From Mycobacterium paragordonae (GTDB lineage Bacteria > Actinomycetota > Actinomycetes > Mycobacteriales > Mycobacteriaceae): a stretch of DNA of 64,000 nt. Below are positions 26,545-35,979 of this stretch, one piece after another. Both the position numbers and the translations under genes were made by a program. Position 1 is the stretch's first letter, and every line of letters starts with the position of its first letter. The DNA lies in the NCBI RefSeq assembly GCF_003614435.1, contig NZ_CP025546.1:6324001-6388000 (forward strand), written 5' to 3'. The notes under the pieces are model-generated. The model worked only from the letters and a program-made list of their open reading frames with translations. It did not search any database and had not been told where the DNA came from.

Positions 26545-26840
26545 ACGGCAGCCTGGTGAGGCCAAGGTCGATCCGGAAGAGAAGGTTCGATCTCCCAACC
26601 CGGGCACCCAGCACGATTCCCGGTACCCACGCGGAGTCATAGCCACTGATATGGCAAAAGTGTTGCGGGCCTGCGTAATTGCGAAGAATGGACTGTCCCG
26701 ACGGCCCTTTGGGTGGGGTCGCAGCAGGAAGTGTCGCAAACGCGCCGAGGCCACCCACGCAGCCCAGAAATGCACGCTTGGTAACCGAGAACCGTGTTGG
26801 CGGGCGGCGATTCGATAAATTCGGATCGCCGCCCGCTTTG
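26545..26840 (+). ncRNA. Ms1/MTS2823-like abundant small RNA
   Basis: The 435-bp gap between the HAD gene and the Fic-like gene is the place where M. tuberculosis encodes MTS2823 (Ms1), a roughly 300-nt RNA that binds RNA polymerase core. Here a promoter-like TTGCTG-17 bp-TACAAA at 26510-26538 predicts a start near 26545. A strong terminator hairpin at 26800-26836 ends it, giving about 296 nt. The identity rests on position, length and terminator; I could not compare the sequences. Confidence 0.72.
26800..26836 (+). terminator. Strong terminator hairpin after the Ms1-like RNA
   Basis: GCGGGCGGCGAT at 26800-26811 pairs perfectly over 12 bp with ATCGCCGCCCGC at 26825-26836, followed by TTTGC. 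It may also protect against read-through from the convergent gene at 26874. Confidence 0.8.
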
Positions 26841-26873
26841 CATATCCGCACCGCTTTTCCGGCGATCCGCCAG

Positions 26874-27629
26874 CTACCGCCGGGGCACCGACTCCGCAAT
26901 CTCCAGCGCCTCCTGCGCGCCCGACCGCATCGCGCGGCAACACAGCACCAGCCAACTCGCCACACCGTCGGCAGTACCCGAGGCGAACTTCGACGCCGCG
27001 TCGCGGTACGCGGCCGGCTGGCGCATCCAATTCACCTCCGGCACCCCGAGCCCGTGCGGGTCCAGCCCAGTGGCGATGGTGACCAGACGCGACACGCCGC
27101 GGGCCACCACGCCGTCGGCGCTGCCGAAAGGCCGCAATGTCAACAATTCGCCGTGCGCCACCGCAGCAACCACCGGAGCCGACGCCTGAGTCGGCCGGCT
27201 GACCACCTCGGCGAGCAATTCCAGCCGCCGCCCGATGTCGGCATCGGTGCGCGGCCGGCCCAGCCGTTCATCGTCGACCAGGTCGGCGGCGGCGAGCATG
27301 TGCAACCGGGCCAGCGCCTGCAACGGGGCCTTCTGCCACACCGCGACAAGGGCTCCGCCACCGCCTTCCAGGGCCTGGGCCACCCGGAGCGCACCACCGA
27401 ACACCGGGTCGCTCACGCCCTCGGCATCCGCGACGTCCTCCAGCCGTACCGGGCCGCCGTCCAGCACCGAGGATGCCCGCGCTGCCCGCAGAGATGCCTC
27501 TGCCGCCGTCACGGGCCAGCCGCGCAGGTTGGCGCGATGCCGGTGGGCACGGCCCAGCGCCTCGCGGGCCCGGTCGCTCGCCTCGGCGACGCCGGGCAGA
27601 TCCATCAGCGGAGCCAGCGGGTCAGTCAC
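26874..27629 (-). CDS. Fic-like fold protein lacking the catalytic histidine (Rv3662c type)
   Basis: 251 residues from ATG 27629. Two segments recall Fic/Fido proteins: an N-terminal ASLRAARASSVLDGG, like the substrate-groove SSxIEG region, and LRPFGSADGVVAR, which aligns with the Fic motif HPFxxGNGRxxR but has Arg for the catalytic His and changed Gly/Asn/Arg positions. The protein is therefore probably a catalytically dead Fic relative. The Fic assignment is my reading of motifs; M. tuberculosis annotates its homologue as hypothetical. It lies 11 bp downstream of dppD on the same strand, so it may be read from the peptide-importer operon. Confidence 0.8.
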   Translation of the reverse strand: MTDPLAPLMDLPGVAEASDRAREALGRAHRHRANLRGWPVTAAEASLRAARASSVLDGGPVRLEDVADAEGVSDPVFGGALRVAQALEGGGGALVAVWQKAPLQALARLHMLAAADLVDDERLGRPRTDADIGRRLELLAEVVSRPTQASAPVVAAVAHGELLTLRPFGSADGVVARGVSRLVTIATGLDPHGLGVPEVNWMRQPAAYRDAASKFASGTADGVASWLVLCCRAMRSGAQEALEIAESVPRR

Positions 27630-27640
27630 AGGTTGCCAAC

Positions 27641-29278
27641 CTATCGGGGCCCGGCCGAGGCCCCGGGAATGGCCTCCAGCAGCAGCCGGGTGTACTCGTG
27701 GGAGGGGCTGGTGAACACCGCTTCGGTGGGCGCGTGTTCCACCACCCGGCCGCCCCGCATCACCAACACGTCATCGGAGATCTGACGGACCACCGCCAGA
27801 TCGTGGCTGATGAACAGGTAGGTGAGCCCCAGGTTGGCCTGCAACTCACCCAGCAGGTCGAGGATCTGTGCCTGCACCAGGACGTCGAGCGCCGACACCG
27901 CCTCATCGCAGACCAGGACATCGGGTCGCAGCGCAAGCGCCCGCGCGATCGCGACCCGCTGCCGCTGACCCCCGGAGAGTTCGCGGGGCAGCCGATCGAA
28001 CACCGACGACGGCAACGCCACCTGCTCGAGCAGCTCACGTACCGTCTGCTCGCGCTGCCGTCGGTCACCCACCCGATGAATGCGCAGCGGTTCCTCGATG
28101 GCGCGAAACACCGGGTACATCGGATCCAGACTGCTGTACGGGTTCTGGAACACCGGCTGGATGCGACGACGAAACGCCAGCGTTTTGCGCACCGCGGCGA
28201 CGTCGGTCCCGTCGAACACAACGCTGCCCGAAGTCGGTTGCAGCAAGCCGAGCACCATCCGCGCCACCGTCGATTTCCCGGAGCCGGACTCACCGACGAT
28301 CGCCAGCGTGCTGGCGCGCCGGACCTTAAACGAAACCGCCTCAACCGCAAGGAATTCGGCCCGGCGCCACGGTAGACCCCCGGTCTCCGGATAGGTCTTG
28401 GTCAACTCCGACACCACCACGATGTCATCCTGTGCGCCCGCCTGTTCGGCCGCCTCGGCGGCCACCCGCTCGCGGATTTCGGTGGCGCGTTTGTCGCGCG
28501 CGGTCACAGACGGCGCAGCGGCCACCAGCCGCTGGGTGTACTCGTGGGCCGGGTCACGCAGAATTGACTGGGCGGCACCGGATTCCACCACCTGCCCACG
28601 GTGAATGACGACGACCTGCTCGGCCCGCTCGGCGGCCAGTGCCAGATCGTGGGTGATCAGCAGCAACGCGGTATCCAGTTCATCGGTGAGCCGCTGCAGG
28701 TGGTCGAGGACCTGCCGTTGCACGGTGACGTCCAGTGCCGAGGTCGGCTCGTCGGCGATCAGCAACCGGGGCCGTCCCGCCAGCCCGATGGCGATCAGCG
28801 CGCGCTGACACATTCCGCCGGAAAGCTGGTGTGGGTATCGCCCGGCCTGCTTGGCCGGGTCCGGCATGCCGGCGTCGGCGAGCAACTGCACCGCGCGCCG
28901 TCGCGCATCGCGGCCGTCGGTGTTGACCCGCAACGCCTCCCGTACCTGGAAGCCGACCTTCCACACCGGATTGAGGTTGGTCATCGGATCCTGTGGCACG
29001 TAACCGATTTCGCGTCCCCGGATGGACCGCATCAGCCGCCGGCCGGCGCTGGTGATGTCGGTGCCGTCGAACGTGATGCGGCCGCCGGTGATTCGCCCCC
29101 CGGGCGACAACAGTCCCAGGATCGCGGCGGCGGTGGTGGATTTCCCGGAACCTGATTCGCCGACGACGGCGACGGTCTGACCGCGACTGACCCTGAGGTC
29201 CACGCCGCGGACCACCGGTTCATCGCTACCGAACCGGACCTGCAGGCCCTCGACCGACAGCAGTACCTGCTCCGTCAT
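27641..29278 (-). CDS. dppD: DppD, double ATPase of the dipeptide ABC importer
   Basis: 545 residues from ATG 29278 (MTEQVLLSVEGLQ), whose start overlaps the dppC stop as ATGA; a GTG at 29287 is possible but too close to the ribosome site. Two complete nucleotide-binding domains are fused. The first has Walker A GESGSGKSTT, signature LSGGMCQRALIAIGLA and LLIADEPTSALD. The second has GESGSGKSTVAR, LSGGQRQRVAIARALA and VLVCDEAVSALD. It powers uptake of peptides through DppB/DppC, with DppA as binding protein. Confidence 0.94.
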   Translation of the reverse strand: MTEQVLLSVEGLQVRFGSDEPVVRGVDLRVSRGQTVAVVGESGSGKSTTAAAILGLLSPGGRITGGRITFDGTDITSAGRRLMRSIRGREIGYVPQDPMTNLNPVWKVGFQVREALRVNTDGRDARRRAVQLLADAGMPDPAKQAGRYPHQLSGGMCQRALIAIGLAGRPRLLIADEPTSALDVTVQRQVLDHLQRLTDELDTALLLITHDLALAAERAEQVVVIHRGQVVESGAAQSILRDPAHEYTQRLVAAAPSVTARDKRATEIRERVAAEAAEQAGAQDDIVVVSELTKTYPETGGLPWRRAEFLAVEAVSFKVRRASTLAIVGESGSGKSTVARMVLGLLQPTSGSVVFDGTDVAAVRKTLAFRRRIQPVFQNPYSSLDPMYPVFRAIEEPLRIHRVGDRRQREQTVRELLEQVALPSSVFDRLPRELSGGQRQRVAIARALALRPDVLVCDEAVSALDVLVQAQILDLLGELQANLGLTYLFISHDLAVVRQISDDVLVMRGGRVVEHAPTEAVFTSPSHEYTRLLLEAIPGASAGPR

Positions 29279-30096
29279 GCGCGCCACGCCCTCGACGCCG
29301 GATCCAGTCCATCGCGCAGCGCGTCGCCCATCATCATGAACGCCAGCACCGTGATCGCCAGGGCCCCAGCGGGATAAAACAGGATGGCCGAGCCGGCTCG
29401 CAGTCGCATCTGCGCCACGTTGATGTCGCCACCCCAGGACACCACCGACGTCGGCAACCCGACGCCGAGATACGACAGAGTCGCCTCGGTGACGATGAAG
29501 ACACCGAGTGCGATCGTGGACACGGCGATCACCGGCCCGATCGCATTGGGCACCACATGCCGGAGCAGCGTTCGAAAACGACTCAGGCCCAACGCTTCAG
29601 CCGCAAGCACGTAATCTTTCCCACGCACTTCGAGCACCGAGCTGCGAGCGATGCGTGCCACCTGTGGCCAGCCGAACAGGGCGAGTATCGCGACCACCGT
29701 CCACACCGTGCGGTGGTGCATGACCTGCATCAGCACAATCGCGGCCAGCAGCAACGGCAATGCGAAGAATACGTCGGTGACCCGGGATACCAACGCGTCG
29801 ACCCAGCCGCCGTAGAAGCCGGCCAGCGCGCCCAGCGTCCCACCGACGACGAGCACGATCAGCGTCGCGCCCAACCCGACGGTGACGGATGCCCGTGCAC
29901 CGTGAACGGTGCGCGCGTAGATGTCGTGGCCCTGCAGGTCGGTACCGAACCAATGCGCCGCCGACGGGGGCAGCAGACTCTGGGCCGGATCGGCGTAGCT
30001 GGGGTCGACGCCGGTGAACAACGCCGGAAATGCGGCAACCAGCAGGATCAACACGATAAGCGCGGCGGCGATGCAGAACTTGGGGCGTCTATACAT
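29275..30096 (-). CDS. dppC: DppC, permease of the dipeptide ABC importer
   Basis: 273 residues from ATG 30096, overlapping the dppB stop by 8 bp. An N-terminal membrane segment (FCIAAALIVLILLVAAFPAL), an OppC-type periplasmic region (HWFGTDLQGHDIYARTVHGAR) and a BPD_transp_1 domain with the EAA-loop region (AAEALGLSRFRTLLRHVVPNAIGP). Inner-membrane partner of DppB. Confidence 0.94.
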   Translation of the reverse strand: MYRRPKFCIAAALIVLILLVAAFPALFTGVDPSYADPAQSLLPPSAAHWFGTDLQGHDIYARTVHGARASVTVGLGATLIVLVVGGTLGALAGFYGGWVDALVSRVTDVFFALPLLLAAIVLMQVMHHRTVWTVVAILALFGWPQVARIARSSVLEVRGKDYVLAAEALGLSRFRTLLRHVVPNAIGPVIAVSTIALGVFIVTEATLSYLGVGLPTSVVSWGGDINVAQMRLRAGSAILFYPAGALAITVLAFMMMGDALRDGLDPASRAWRA

Positions 30097-31015
30097 AGCG
30101 GATCCGGGGGTCCAGCGCCGCGTAGAGCAGGTCCACCAGCAGATTGCTGATCAGGTAGATCAGCACCAGCACGGTCACGATCGACACGACGGTGGGCGCC
30201 TCCTGACGGGTGACGGCCTGGTACAGCACGCCGCCGACGCCGTGAATGTTGAAAATCCCCTCGGTCACGATCGCTCCGCCCATCAGTGCCCCGAGATCGG
30301 CGCCGAGAAAAGTGACGACGGGGATCAGCGAATTGCGCAGGATGTGGACCGTCACCACCCGCGGCCGGGACAGCCCCTTGGCGGTGGCGGTCCGCACGTA
30401 GTCGGCATGCGCGTTGGCGGCGACCGCGGACCGCGTCAATCGCACCACGTATGCGAATGACACCAGCCCCAACACGATTCCGGGTAGCAGCAACCGCCCG
30501 AAGGTGGCCCGGCCGCCGACCGTGACCGGCGCCCAGCCCAGTCGGACGCCGAACACGAACTGCGCCAGGAAGCCCAGCACGAAGATCGGGATGGCGATGA
30601 TGACCAGCCCGGTGACCAGCACCGTGGCGTCGAAGATGCCGCCCTGACGCAGTCCGGCGATCACTCCGAACCCGATGCCCAACACGCCCTCCACCACCAG
30701 CGCGATCAGCGCCAGCCGAATCGTCACCGGAAAGGCATGCGCCAGAACGGCACTGACCGGCAGGCCGGAATAGGCCCGGCCCAGGTCGCCGTGCACCAGT
30801 CCACCCAGGTAGCGCAGGTACTGCACCAGGAACGGATCGTCGAGGTGGTACCGGGCGCGCAACTGCGCGGCCACCTCCGGGCTCAGCGGCCGATCGCCGG
30901 CGATCGCGGCCACCGGGTCGCCGGGCAACAGAAACACCATGCCGTAGATCAACAGCGTTGCGCCCAGGAAGACCGGGATCATGACGGCGATCCGGCGCAG
31001 CACGTACCAGCCCAT
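30089..31015 (-). CDS. dppB: DppB, permease of the dipeptide ABC importer
   Basis: 308 residues from ATG 31015, 2 bp after the dppA stop. Begins MGWYVLRRIAVMIPVFLGATLLIYG, the usual DppB/OppB N-terminus. Further marks are GDPVAAIAGDRPLSPE, DLGRAYSGLPV and the EAA-loop TATAKGLSRPRVVTVHILRNSL. Six predicted membrane helices. Confidence 0.94.
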   Translation of the reverse strand: MGWYVLRRIAVMIPVFLGATLLIYGMVFLLPGDPVAAIAGDRPLSPEVAAQLRARYHLDDPFLVQYLRYLGGLVHGDLGRAYSGLPVSAVLAHAFPVTIRLALIALVVEGVLGIGFGVIAGLRQGGIFDATVLVTGLVIIAIPIFVLGFLAQFVFGVRLGWAPVTVGGRATFGRLLLPGIVLGLVSFAYVVRLTRSAVAANAHADYVRTATAKGLSRPRVVTVHILRNSLIPVVTFLGADLGALMGGAIVTEGIFNIHGVGGVLYQAVTRQEAPTVVSIVTVLVLIYLISNLLVDLLYAALDPRIRYV

Positions 31016-31017
31016 GC

Positions 31018-32643
31018 TCAGCCCTTCACGATGTTCTCGTAGTCGGGCAGCCCGTTCCAGGTGGGCTTGACGTTACTGACCTGGCTCGACCATCCGATGA
31101 CACTGATGTAGTACCACAATGGGACGGCGGGCATGTCGCGCAACAGGATTCGTTGCGCCACATTGGCCAGCACGTCCGCCTGGTGCAGATCTGGCGCGGC
31201 CTCGGCGGCCTGCAGGGCGGCGTCGAATTCCCGGCTGGAGTAGCCGACGTCGTTGGATCCGGCCCCGGTGGCGTAGAGCGGGGCCAGGAACTCGATCATC
31301 GAGGGAAAGTCGCCGATCCAGCCGGCGCGAAACGCGGAGTCGATGGTGCGGTTGGTGATCTGGGTGCGGAACCCTGCGAAGGTCGGCTGCGGCGCCCCGA
31401 CCGCGTCGATACCCAGCACGTTCTTGATGCTGTTGGCCACCGCGTCCACCCACTCCTGATGGCCACTGTCGGCATTGTAGGCGATGGCGTATCTGCCGCT
31501 CCATGGCGATATCGCATTTGCTTGCGCCCATAGTTGTTGCGCCCGTTGTGGGTTGAAGTCCAGCGCGTCACTGCCGGGGATATTCGGATCGAAGCCCGGC
31601 AATGAGCTCGCAGTGAAATCGCGTGCCGGACTGCGTGTTCCGTTGAAAATCTGTTGGCAGATCTGCGGACGGTTGATGGCTGCCGATATCGCCAGCCGGC
31701 GCAGTCTGCCCTCTTCGCCGCCGAAATGCGGGAGCCGCAGCGGAGTATCGAGCGATTGACTGACGGCCACCGGGCCCTTCACGGCATTGCCGCCCAGGTC
31801 GCGCTGATAGATGGTCAGCGCGCTGGACGGAATCGTATCCAGCACATCGAGATTGCCCGAGAGCAGGTCGGCGTATGCGGTGTCCAGGTTGGCGTAGAAC
31901 TCGAATCGCAGGCCCTTGTTCCGGGGCATGCGGTTGCCGTGGTAGTCGGGGTTGGTCGCGAGGTCGATCTTGACGTTGTGTTCCCATGCCGGTTCGTCGG
32001 GATGGTCATCCAACTTGTAGGGACCGTCGCCCACCGGATGGCGGCCGAACGCCGCCATATCGCGAAACGCCGAGGCAGGCAACGGATAGAACGCGTTATG
32101 CCCCAGGCTCAGCATGAAGTCGATGGTCGGTGCCCGCAATCGCACGGTGAACTCGAGGTCGCTCACCACGCGCAGCCCGGACATGGTGGTCGGCCTGCCG
32201 TCGCCCGGGGCCTGCGACAACGCGTCGAATCCTTCGATCGGGCTGAAGAATTGCTGCTGCAGTTGGGCATTGGCGCCCAGAGCCCCGTAATTCCAGGCGT
32301 CGACGAACGAGTGGGCGGTCACCGCGGAGCCGTCGGTGAACTTCCAGCCGGGTTTGAGGACGATCCGGTAGTTGATGTTGTCGGCGGTGTCGATCGATTG
32401 CGCGACTTCCGGCGAGGGCCGCCCTGCCGCGTCGTACGACACCAGGCCGGCGAACAACCGGTCGAGGATGCGGCCGCCGTTGCTGTCGTTGGTGCCGGTC
32501 GGGATCAGCGGGTTGGGCGGCTCAGCGCCGTTGACCACCACCGCATCGGGCGTGAGCATTCCACCGCCACACCCGGCCAAACACGCGGCCACCACGGAGG
32601 CCACCAGGCAGGCCGCCGGCACCGCCCGCATCATCCGACGCAC
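31018..32643 (-). CDS. dppA: DppA, periplasmic peptide-binding lipoprotein
   Basis: 541 residues. Signal peptide with lipobox LAGC (VASVVAACLAGCGGG) near residue 24, so it is a lipid-anchored SBP_bac_5 protein. The family core is seen in NPLIPTGTNDSNGGRILDRLFAGLVSYDA and the C-terminal LPDYENIVKG. A start at a second Met four codons in is possible. Captures peptides, in some mycobacteria also haem, for DppBCD. First gene of dppABCD. Confidence 0.93.
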   Translation of the reverse strand: MRRMMRAVPAACLVASVVAACLAGCGGGMLTPDAVVVNGAEPPNPLIPTGTNDSNGGRILDRLFAGLVSYDAAGRPSPEVAQSIDTADNINYRIVLKPGWKFTDGSAVTAHSFVDAWNYGALGANAQLQQQFFSPIEGFDALSQAPGDGRPTTMSGLRVVSDLEFTVRLRAPTIDFMLSLGHNAFYPLPASAFRDMAAFGRHPVGDGPYKLDDHPDEPAWEHNVKIDLATNPDYHGNRMPRNKGLRFEFYANLDTAYADLLSGNLDVLDTIPSSALTIYQRDLGGNAVKGPVAVSQSLDTPLRLPHFGGEEGRLRRLAISAAINRPQICQQIFNGTRSPARDFTASSLPGFDPNIPGSDALDFNPQRAQQLWAQANAISPWSGRYAIAYNADSGHQEWVDAVANSIKNVLGIDAVGAPQPTFAGFRTQITNRTIDSAFRAGWIGDFPSMIEFLAPLYATGAGSNDVGYSSREFDAALQAAEAAPDLHQADVLANVAQRILLRDMPAVPLWYYISVIGWSSQVSNVKPTWNGLPDYENIVKG

Positions 32644-32671
32644 ACCAGCGACCCTAGGGCGTGTCGCCGGC

Positions 32672-33196
32672 CTACGACGGCGGCACCGGCTCGATGACTA
32701 CCTGGGTGACCGGGTGTACCTGCAACTTGCAGCTGTCGATCGCCGCCGCCACGATGACGGGCTCGGTCCCGCCGGGAGGAGTGACGCTCAGCTCGGTGTA
32801 GTTGGGGCACGGGTCGCCGCTGGCATTGACCGACATGCCCTCCACCACCGCCTCCGCGCGCTGCGACGGTGAGACCGTGACGGTGGGCAGCGAATCGACG
32901 CCGCTGGGCAGGCCTCCCATGTATCCACGCAGAGTGGGCTGCGCCGTGATGGGTGGCCCGCCACTGCCGGATTCGACCTTGGGGTAACCGGTGAGCGTGC
33001 AGGGCGGGGCACCGGGAGCCGCCGCGAAGATCAGCGTCACCGCGCGGTGGCCGACCGCCGCTTCGGGCCCGGCGGCGGTCACCGTGACCTGCTCGGCCGG
33101 GCAGGGCGCGGGGTCGGGCGGAGCAGCCCAGGCGGGCGGGGCGGTGAAGCTTGCCGCGGCGGACAGAACAGCCACTAACCGAAGTGCGGGTACCAT
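32672..33196 (-). CDS. Secreted DUF4232-like protein
   Basis: 174 residues from ATG 33196. Sec signal peptide with an AWA-A cleavage site (LVAVLSAAASFTAPPAWAAPP). The mature part resembles DUF4232 proteins of actinobacteria: PAEQVTVTAAGPEAAVGHRAVTLIF, CTLTGYPKVE, VSPSQRAEAVVEG, and a conserved pair of cysteines near PCPNY and DSCKL likely to form a disulfide. Exported, function unknown. It ends 28 bp before dppA on the same strand, so the two may be co-transcribed. Confidence 0.82.
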   Translation of the reverse strand: MVPALRLVAVLSAAASFTAPPAWAAPPDPAPCPAEQVTVTAAGPEAAVGHRAVTLIFAAAPGAPPCTLTGYPKVESGSGGPPITAQPTLRGYMGGLPSGVDSLPTVTVSPSQRAEAVVEGMSVNASGDPCPNYTELSVTPPGGTEPVIVAAAIDSCKLQVHPVTQVVIEPVPPS

Positions 33197-33281
33197 GCCC
33201 CGAATTGTCCGGCAGATGGACGCCCGGTGACGAATCGAAGCCCACAGGTTTCCGCCGCGTCGCGGAGTTACGCTCACACCC

Positions 33282-35234
33282 GTGACCGCGACCGAAGAGG
33301 GACACCCCACGGCTTACCCACCTCCGACGCAGTTCGCCGAACAGGCCAACGCCCGGCCGGAGCTGTACGAACAGGCCGAAGAAGACAGGCTGGCGTTCTG
33401 GGCCGCGCAGGCCGACCGGCTGTCCTGGGCGACGCCGTACAGCGAGGTGCTGGACTGGTCGGACGCGCCGTTCGCCAGGTGGTTCGTCGGCGGCAAGCTC
33501 AACGTCGCCTACAACTGCGTGGACCGGCACGTGGAGGCCGGCAACGGTGACCGGGTCGCCATCCACTGGGAAGGCGAACCGCAGGACCACCGTCGCACCC
33601 TGACCTACGCGCAACTGCAGCAGGAAGTGTGCAAAGCGGCCAACGCGCTCACCGAACTGGGCCTGGTCGCCGGTGACCGCGTCGCCATCTACCTGCCGCT
33701 GATCCCCGAGGCGGTGATCGCGATGCTGGCCTGCGCGCGGTTGGGCATCATGCACAGCGTCGTGTTCGGCGGCTTCACCGCGCACGCCCTGCGGACGCGG
33801 ATCGCCGACGCACAGGCCAAGTTGCTCATCACCGCCGACGGGCAGTTCCGCCGGGGCAAGCCGGCACCGTTGAAGGAGGCCGCCGACGAAGCCGTCTCGG
33901 TCGACGACAGTCCCGTCGAACATGTTCTGGTGGTGCGCCGCACCGGAATCGACGTCGCCTGGGACGACAACCGCGACCTTTGGTGGCACGACGTTGTGGA
34001 CAACGCTTCGCCCGAGCACACCGCCGAGGCGTTCGACGCCGAGCAGCCGCTGTATCTGCTGTACACCTCGGGCACCACCGGCAAGCCCAAGGGCATCGTG
34101 CACACCAGCGGCGGTTACCTGACCCAGTGCGCGTACACGATGCACGCCATTTTCGACGTCAAGCCGGACAGCGACGTGTTCTGGTGCACCGCCGACATCG
34201 GCTGGGTCACCGGGCACACCTACGGGGTCTACGGTCCGCTGTCCAACGGCATCACCGAAGTGCTGTACGAGGGCACGCCCAACACCCCCAGCGAGCACCG
34301 GCACTTCGAGATCATCGAAAAGTACGGCGTGACAATCTATTACACCGCGCCAACGCTGATCAGAACCTTCATGAAGTGGGGCCGCGACATCCCCGACGCC
34401 CACGACCTGTCCAGTATCCGACTGCTCGGTTCGGTCGGCGAGATCATCAACCCCGAAGCGTGGCGGTGGTACCGCGACGTGATCGGCGGCGGCAGGGTGC
34501 CGGTGGTGGACACCTGGTGGCAGACCGAAACCGGCTCGGCGATGATCTCCCCTTTGCCCGGTGTCAGCGAGGTCAAACCGGGTTCGGCCATGACCCCGCT
34601 GCCCGGCATCTCCGCAAAGATCGTCGACGACCATGGCGACCCGTTGCCGCCGGACGCGGAGGGGGAAACCCACGTCACCGGTTACCTGGTGCTCGACCAG
34701 CCGTGGCCGTCGATGCTGCGCGGCATCTGGGGCGACCCGGAGCGCTACCGCAAGACCTATTGGTCCAAGTTCGCCGACAAGGGTTATTACTTCGCCGGCG
34801 ACGGTGCCCGGTTCGATCCGGACGGCGCGATCTGGGTGCTGGGCCGCATCGACGACGTGATGAACATTTCCGGGCACCGCATCTCCACCGCGGAGGTGGA
34901 GTCGGCACTCGTCGGGCACCGCGGCGTGGCAGAGGCCGCGGTGGTGGGGGTAACCGACGACACCACCGGCCAGGCCATCTGCGCGTTCGTCGTGCTGCGC
35001 TCCAACTACGAGGTGAGCGAGGGCACCGTCGAGGAGTTGCGCGCCGAGGTGGCCCACGAGATCTCGCCCATCGCCAAGCCGCGCGAAGTGCACATCGTGC
35101 CGGAGTTGCCGAAGACCCGCAGCGGCAAGATCATGCGCCGGTTGCTGCGCGATGTCGCCGAGAACCGCGACCTCGGTGACACGTCAACACTGTTGGACCC
35201 CAACGTGTTCGACGCGATACGCGAAGCGAAGTAA
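33282..35234 (+). CDS. acs: Acetyl-CoA synthetase
   Basis: 650 residues from GTG 33282, the usual length for Acs. Makes acetyl-CoA from acetate, ATP and CoA through acetyl-AMP. AMP-binding core YTSGTTGKPKGIVHTSGG, the acetate-pocket region WVTGHTYGVYGPL, DTWWQTETG, the hinge region GRIDDVMNISGHRIST and the C-terminal lysine motif TRSGKIMRR, whose Lys is the known reversible acetylation site. Divergent from the DUF4232 gene. In mycobacteria Acs is controlled by the cAMP-dependent acetyltransferase; the cAMP receptor crp lies 6 kb away. Confidence 0.96.
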   Translation: MTATEEGHPTAYPPPTQFAEQANARPELYEQAEEDRLAFWAAQADRLSWATPYSEVLDWSDAPFARWFVGGKLNVAYNCVDRHVEAGNGDRVAIHWEGEPQDHRRTLTYAQLQQEVCKAANALTELGLVAGDRVAIYLPLIPEAVIAMLACARLGIMHSVVFGGFTAHALRTRIADAQAKLLITADGQFRRGKPAPLKEAADEAVSVDDSPVEHVLVVRRTGIDVAWDDNRDLWWHDVVDNASPEHTAEAFDAEQPLYLLYTSGTTGKPKGIVHTSGGYLTQCAYTMHAIFDVKPDSDVFWCTADIGWVTGHTYGVYGPLSNGITEVLYEGTPNTPSEHRHFEIIEKYGVTIYYTAPTLIRTFMKWGRDIPDAHDLSSIRLLGSVGEIINPEAWRWYRDVIGGGRVPVVDTWWQTETGSAMISPLPGVSEVKPGSAMTPLPGISAKIVDDHGDPLPPDAEGETHVTGYLVLDQPWPSMLRGIWGDPERYRKTYWSKFADKGYYFAGDGARFDPDGAIWVLGRIDDVMNISGHRISTAEVESALVGHRGVAEAAVVGVTDDTTGQAICAFVVLRSNYEVSEGTVEELRAEVAHEISPIAKPREVHIVPELPKTRSGKIMRRLLRDVAENRDLGDTSTLLDPNVFDAIREAK

Positions 35235-35235
35235 C

Positions 35236-35979
35236 TCAGCCGATCGGGACGAACCCGGAGCCCGGGCGGTTCTTGGCGACGATGTCGTCCAGGTCGGTGT
35301 TGATCGACATCACCACCGCCGGTGTGTGCAACGGGATGTATTTGGTGACGCAACTGGGCAGGCTGTCGCTGAAGGCGCCGTGGATCATCCCGACCAGCAT
35401 GTTGTCCACCGTCACCGGAGCCCCGGAGTCGCCCGGGCCGCCGCAGACCTGCATCAGGATGCTGCCCGGGTCCTGGCCCGGACCCCAGGTGACTCCGCAC
35501 GAGTTGCCGGTGGTGCGGCCCTGCTTGCAGGCGACCTGACCGAAAACCGGATCGGGGCCGATGCCGTTGATGGCGAAGCCGTTGACGTTGTTCACCGGGG
35601 TCACCTTGGCCGGATCGAATTTGATCACGGCGTAGTCCAGCCCGTCGTTACCGGCCACCATCGTGCCGACCTGCCCATGGTTCTCGGCGCCCTCGGCGGC
35701 GACGGGCGCACCGGGGCCACCACAGTGCGCGGAGGTGAATCCGATGAGGTCGCCGAACTTGTCGTGGCCGATCGTGGTCAGCGTGCACAGCGTGCCGGTG
35801 TTGACGACGATGCCCGATCCGCCGCCCAGCGCGATCTTGTCGTCCGCGGAAGCGGTGTTAGCCGGCAGGAACAGAAGGCCCAGGAGAACGGCCAGGACGG
35901 CCGCGGCGGAACCCGACCCCAAGGCGGATTTCAAGCCGCATCGCGCCTTCTGCAAAGTGATACCCCGTTCGGTTGTCAA
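35236..35979 (-). CDS. Secreted trypsin-like serine protease (Rv3668c type)
   Basis: 247 residues if started at TTG 35979; TTG 35955, which has GGGG at a better distance, is a possible alternative. Signal peptide (AAAVLAVLLGLLFLPANTASA). The catalytic triad of family S1 is complete: His in FTSAHCGG, Asp in GLDYAVIKF, Ser in CGGPGDSGAPV. Paired cysteines around TLCTL and SAHC suit an extracytoplasmic enzyme. The stop is 1 bp from the convergent acs stop. Substrate unknown. Confidence 0.88.
   Translation of the reverse strand: MTTERGITLQKARCGLKSALGSGSAAAVLAVLLGLLFLPANTASADDKIALGGGSGIVVNTGTLCTLTTIGHDKFGDLIGFTSAHCGGPGAPVAAEGAENHGQVGTMVAGNDGLDYAVIKFDPAKVTPVNNVNGFAINGIGPDPVFGQVACKQGRTTGNSCGVTWGPGQDPGSILMQVCGGPGDSGAPVTVDNMLVGMIHGAFSDSLPSCVTKYIPLHTPAVVMSINTDLDDIVAKNRPGSGFVPIG

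Noticed and set aside
26510..26818. Short frames in the Ms1 region
   Set aside because: They overlap the predicted RNA and its terminator and have no coding character.
32631..35093. 820-residue minus-strand frame opposite acs
   Set aside because: It is the antisense shadow of the high-GC acs gene and merges into an unrelated frame of the DUF4232 gene.
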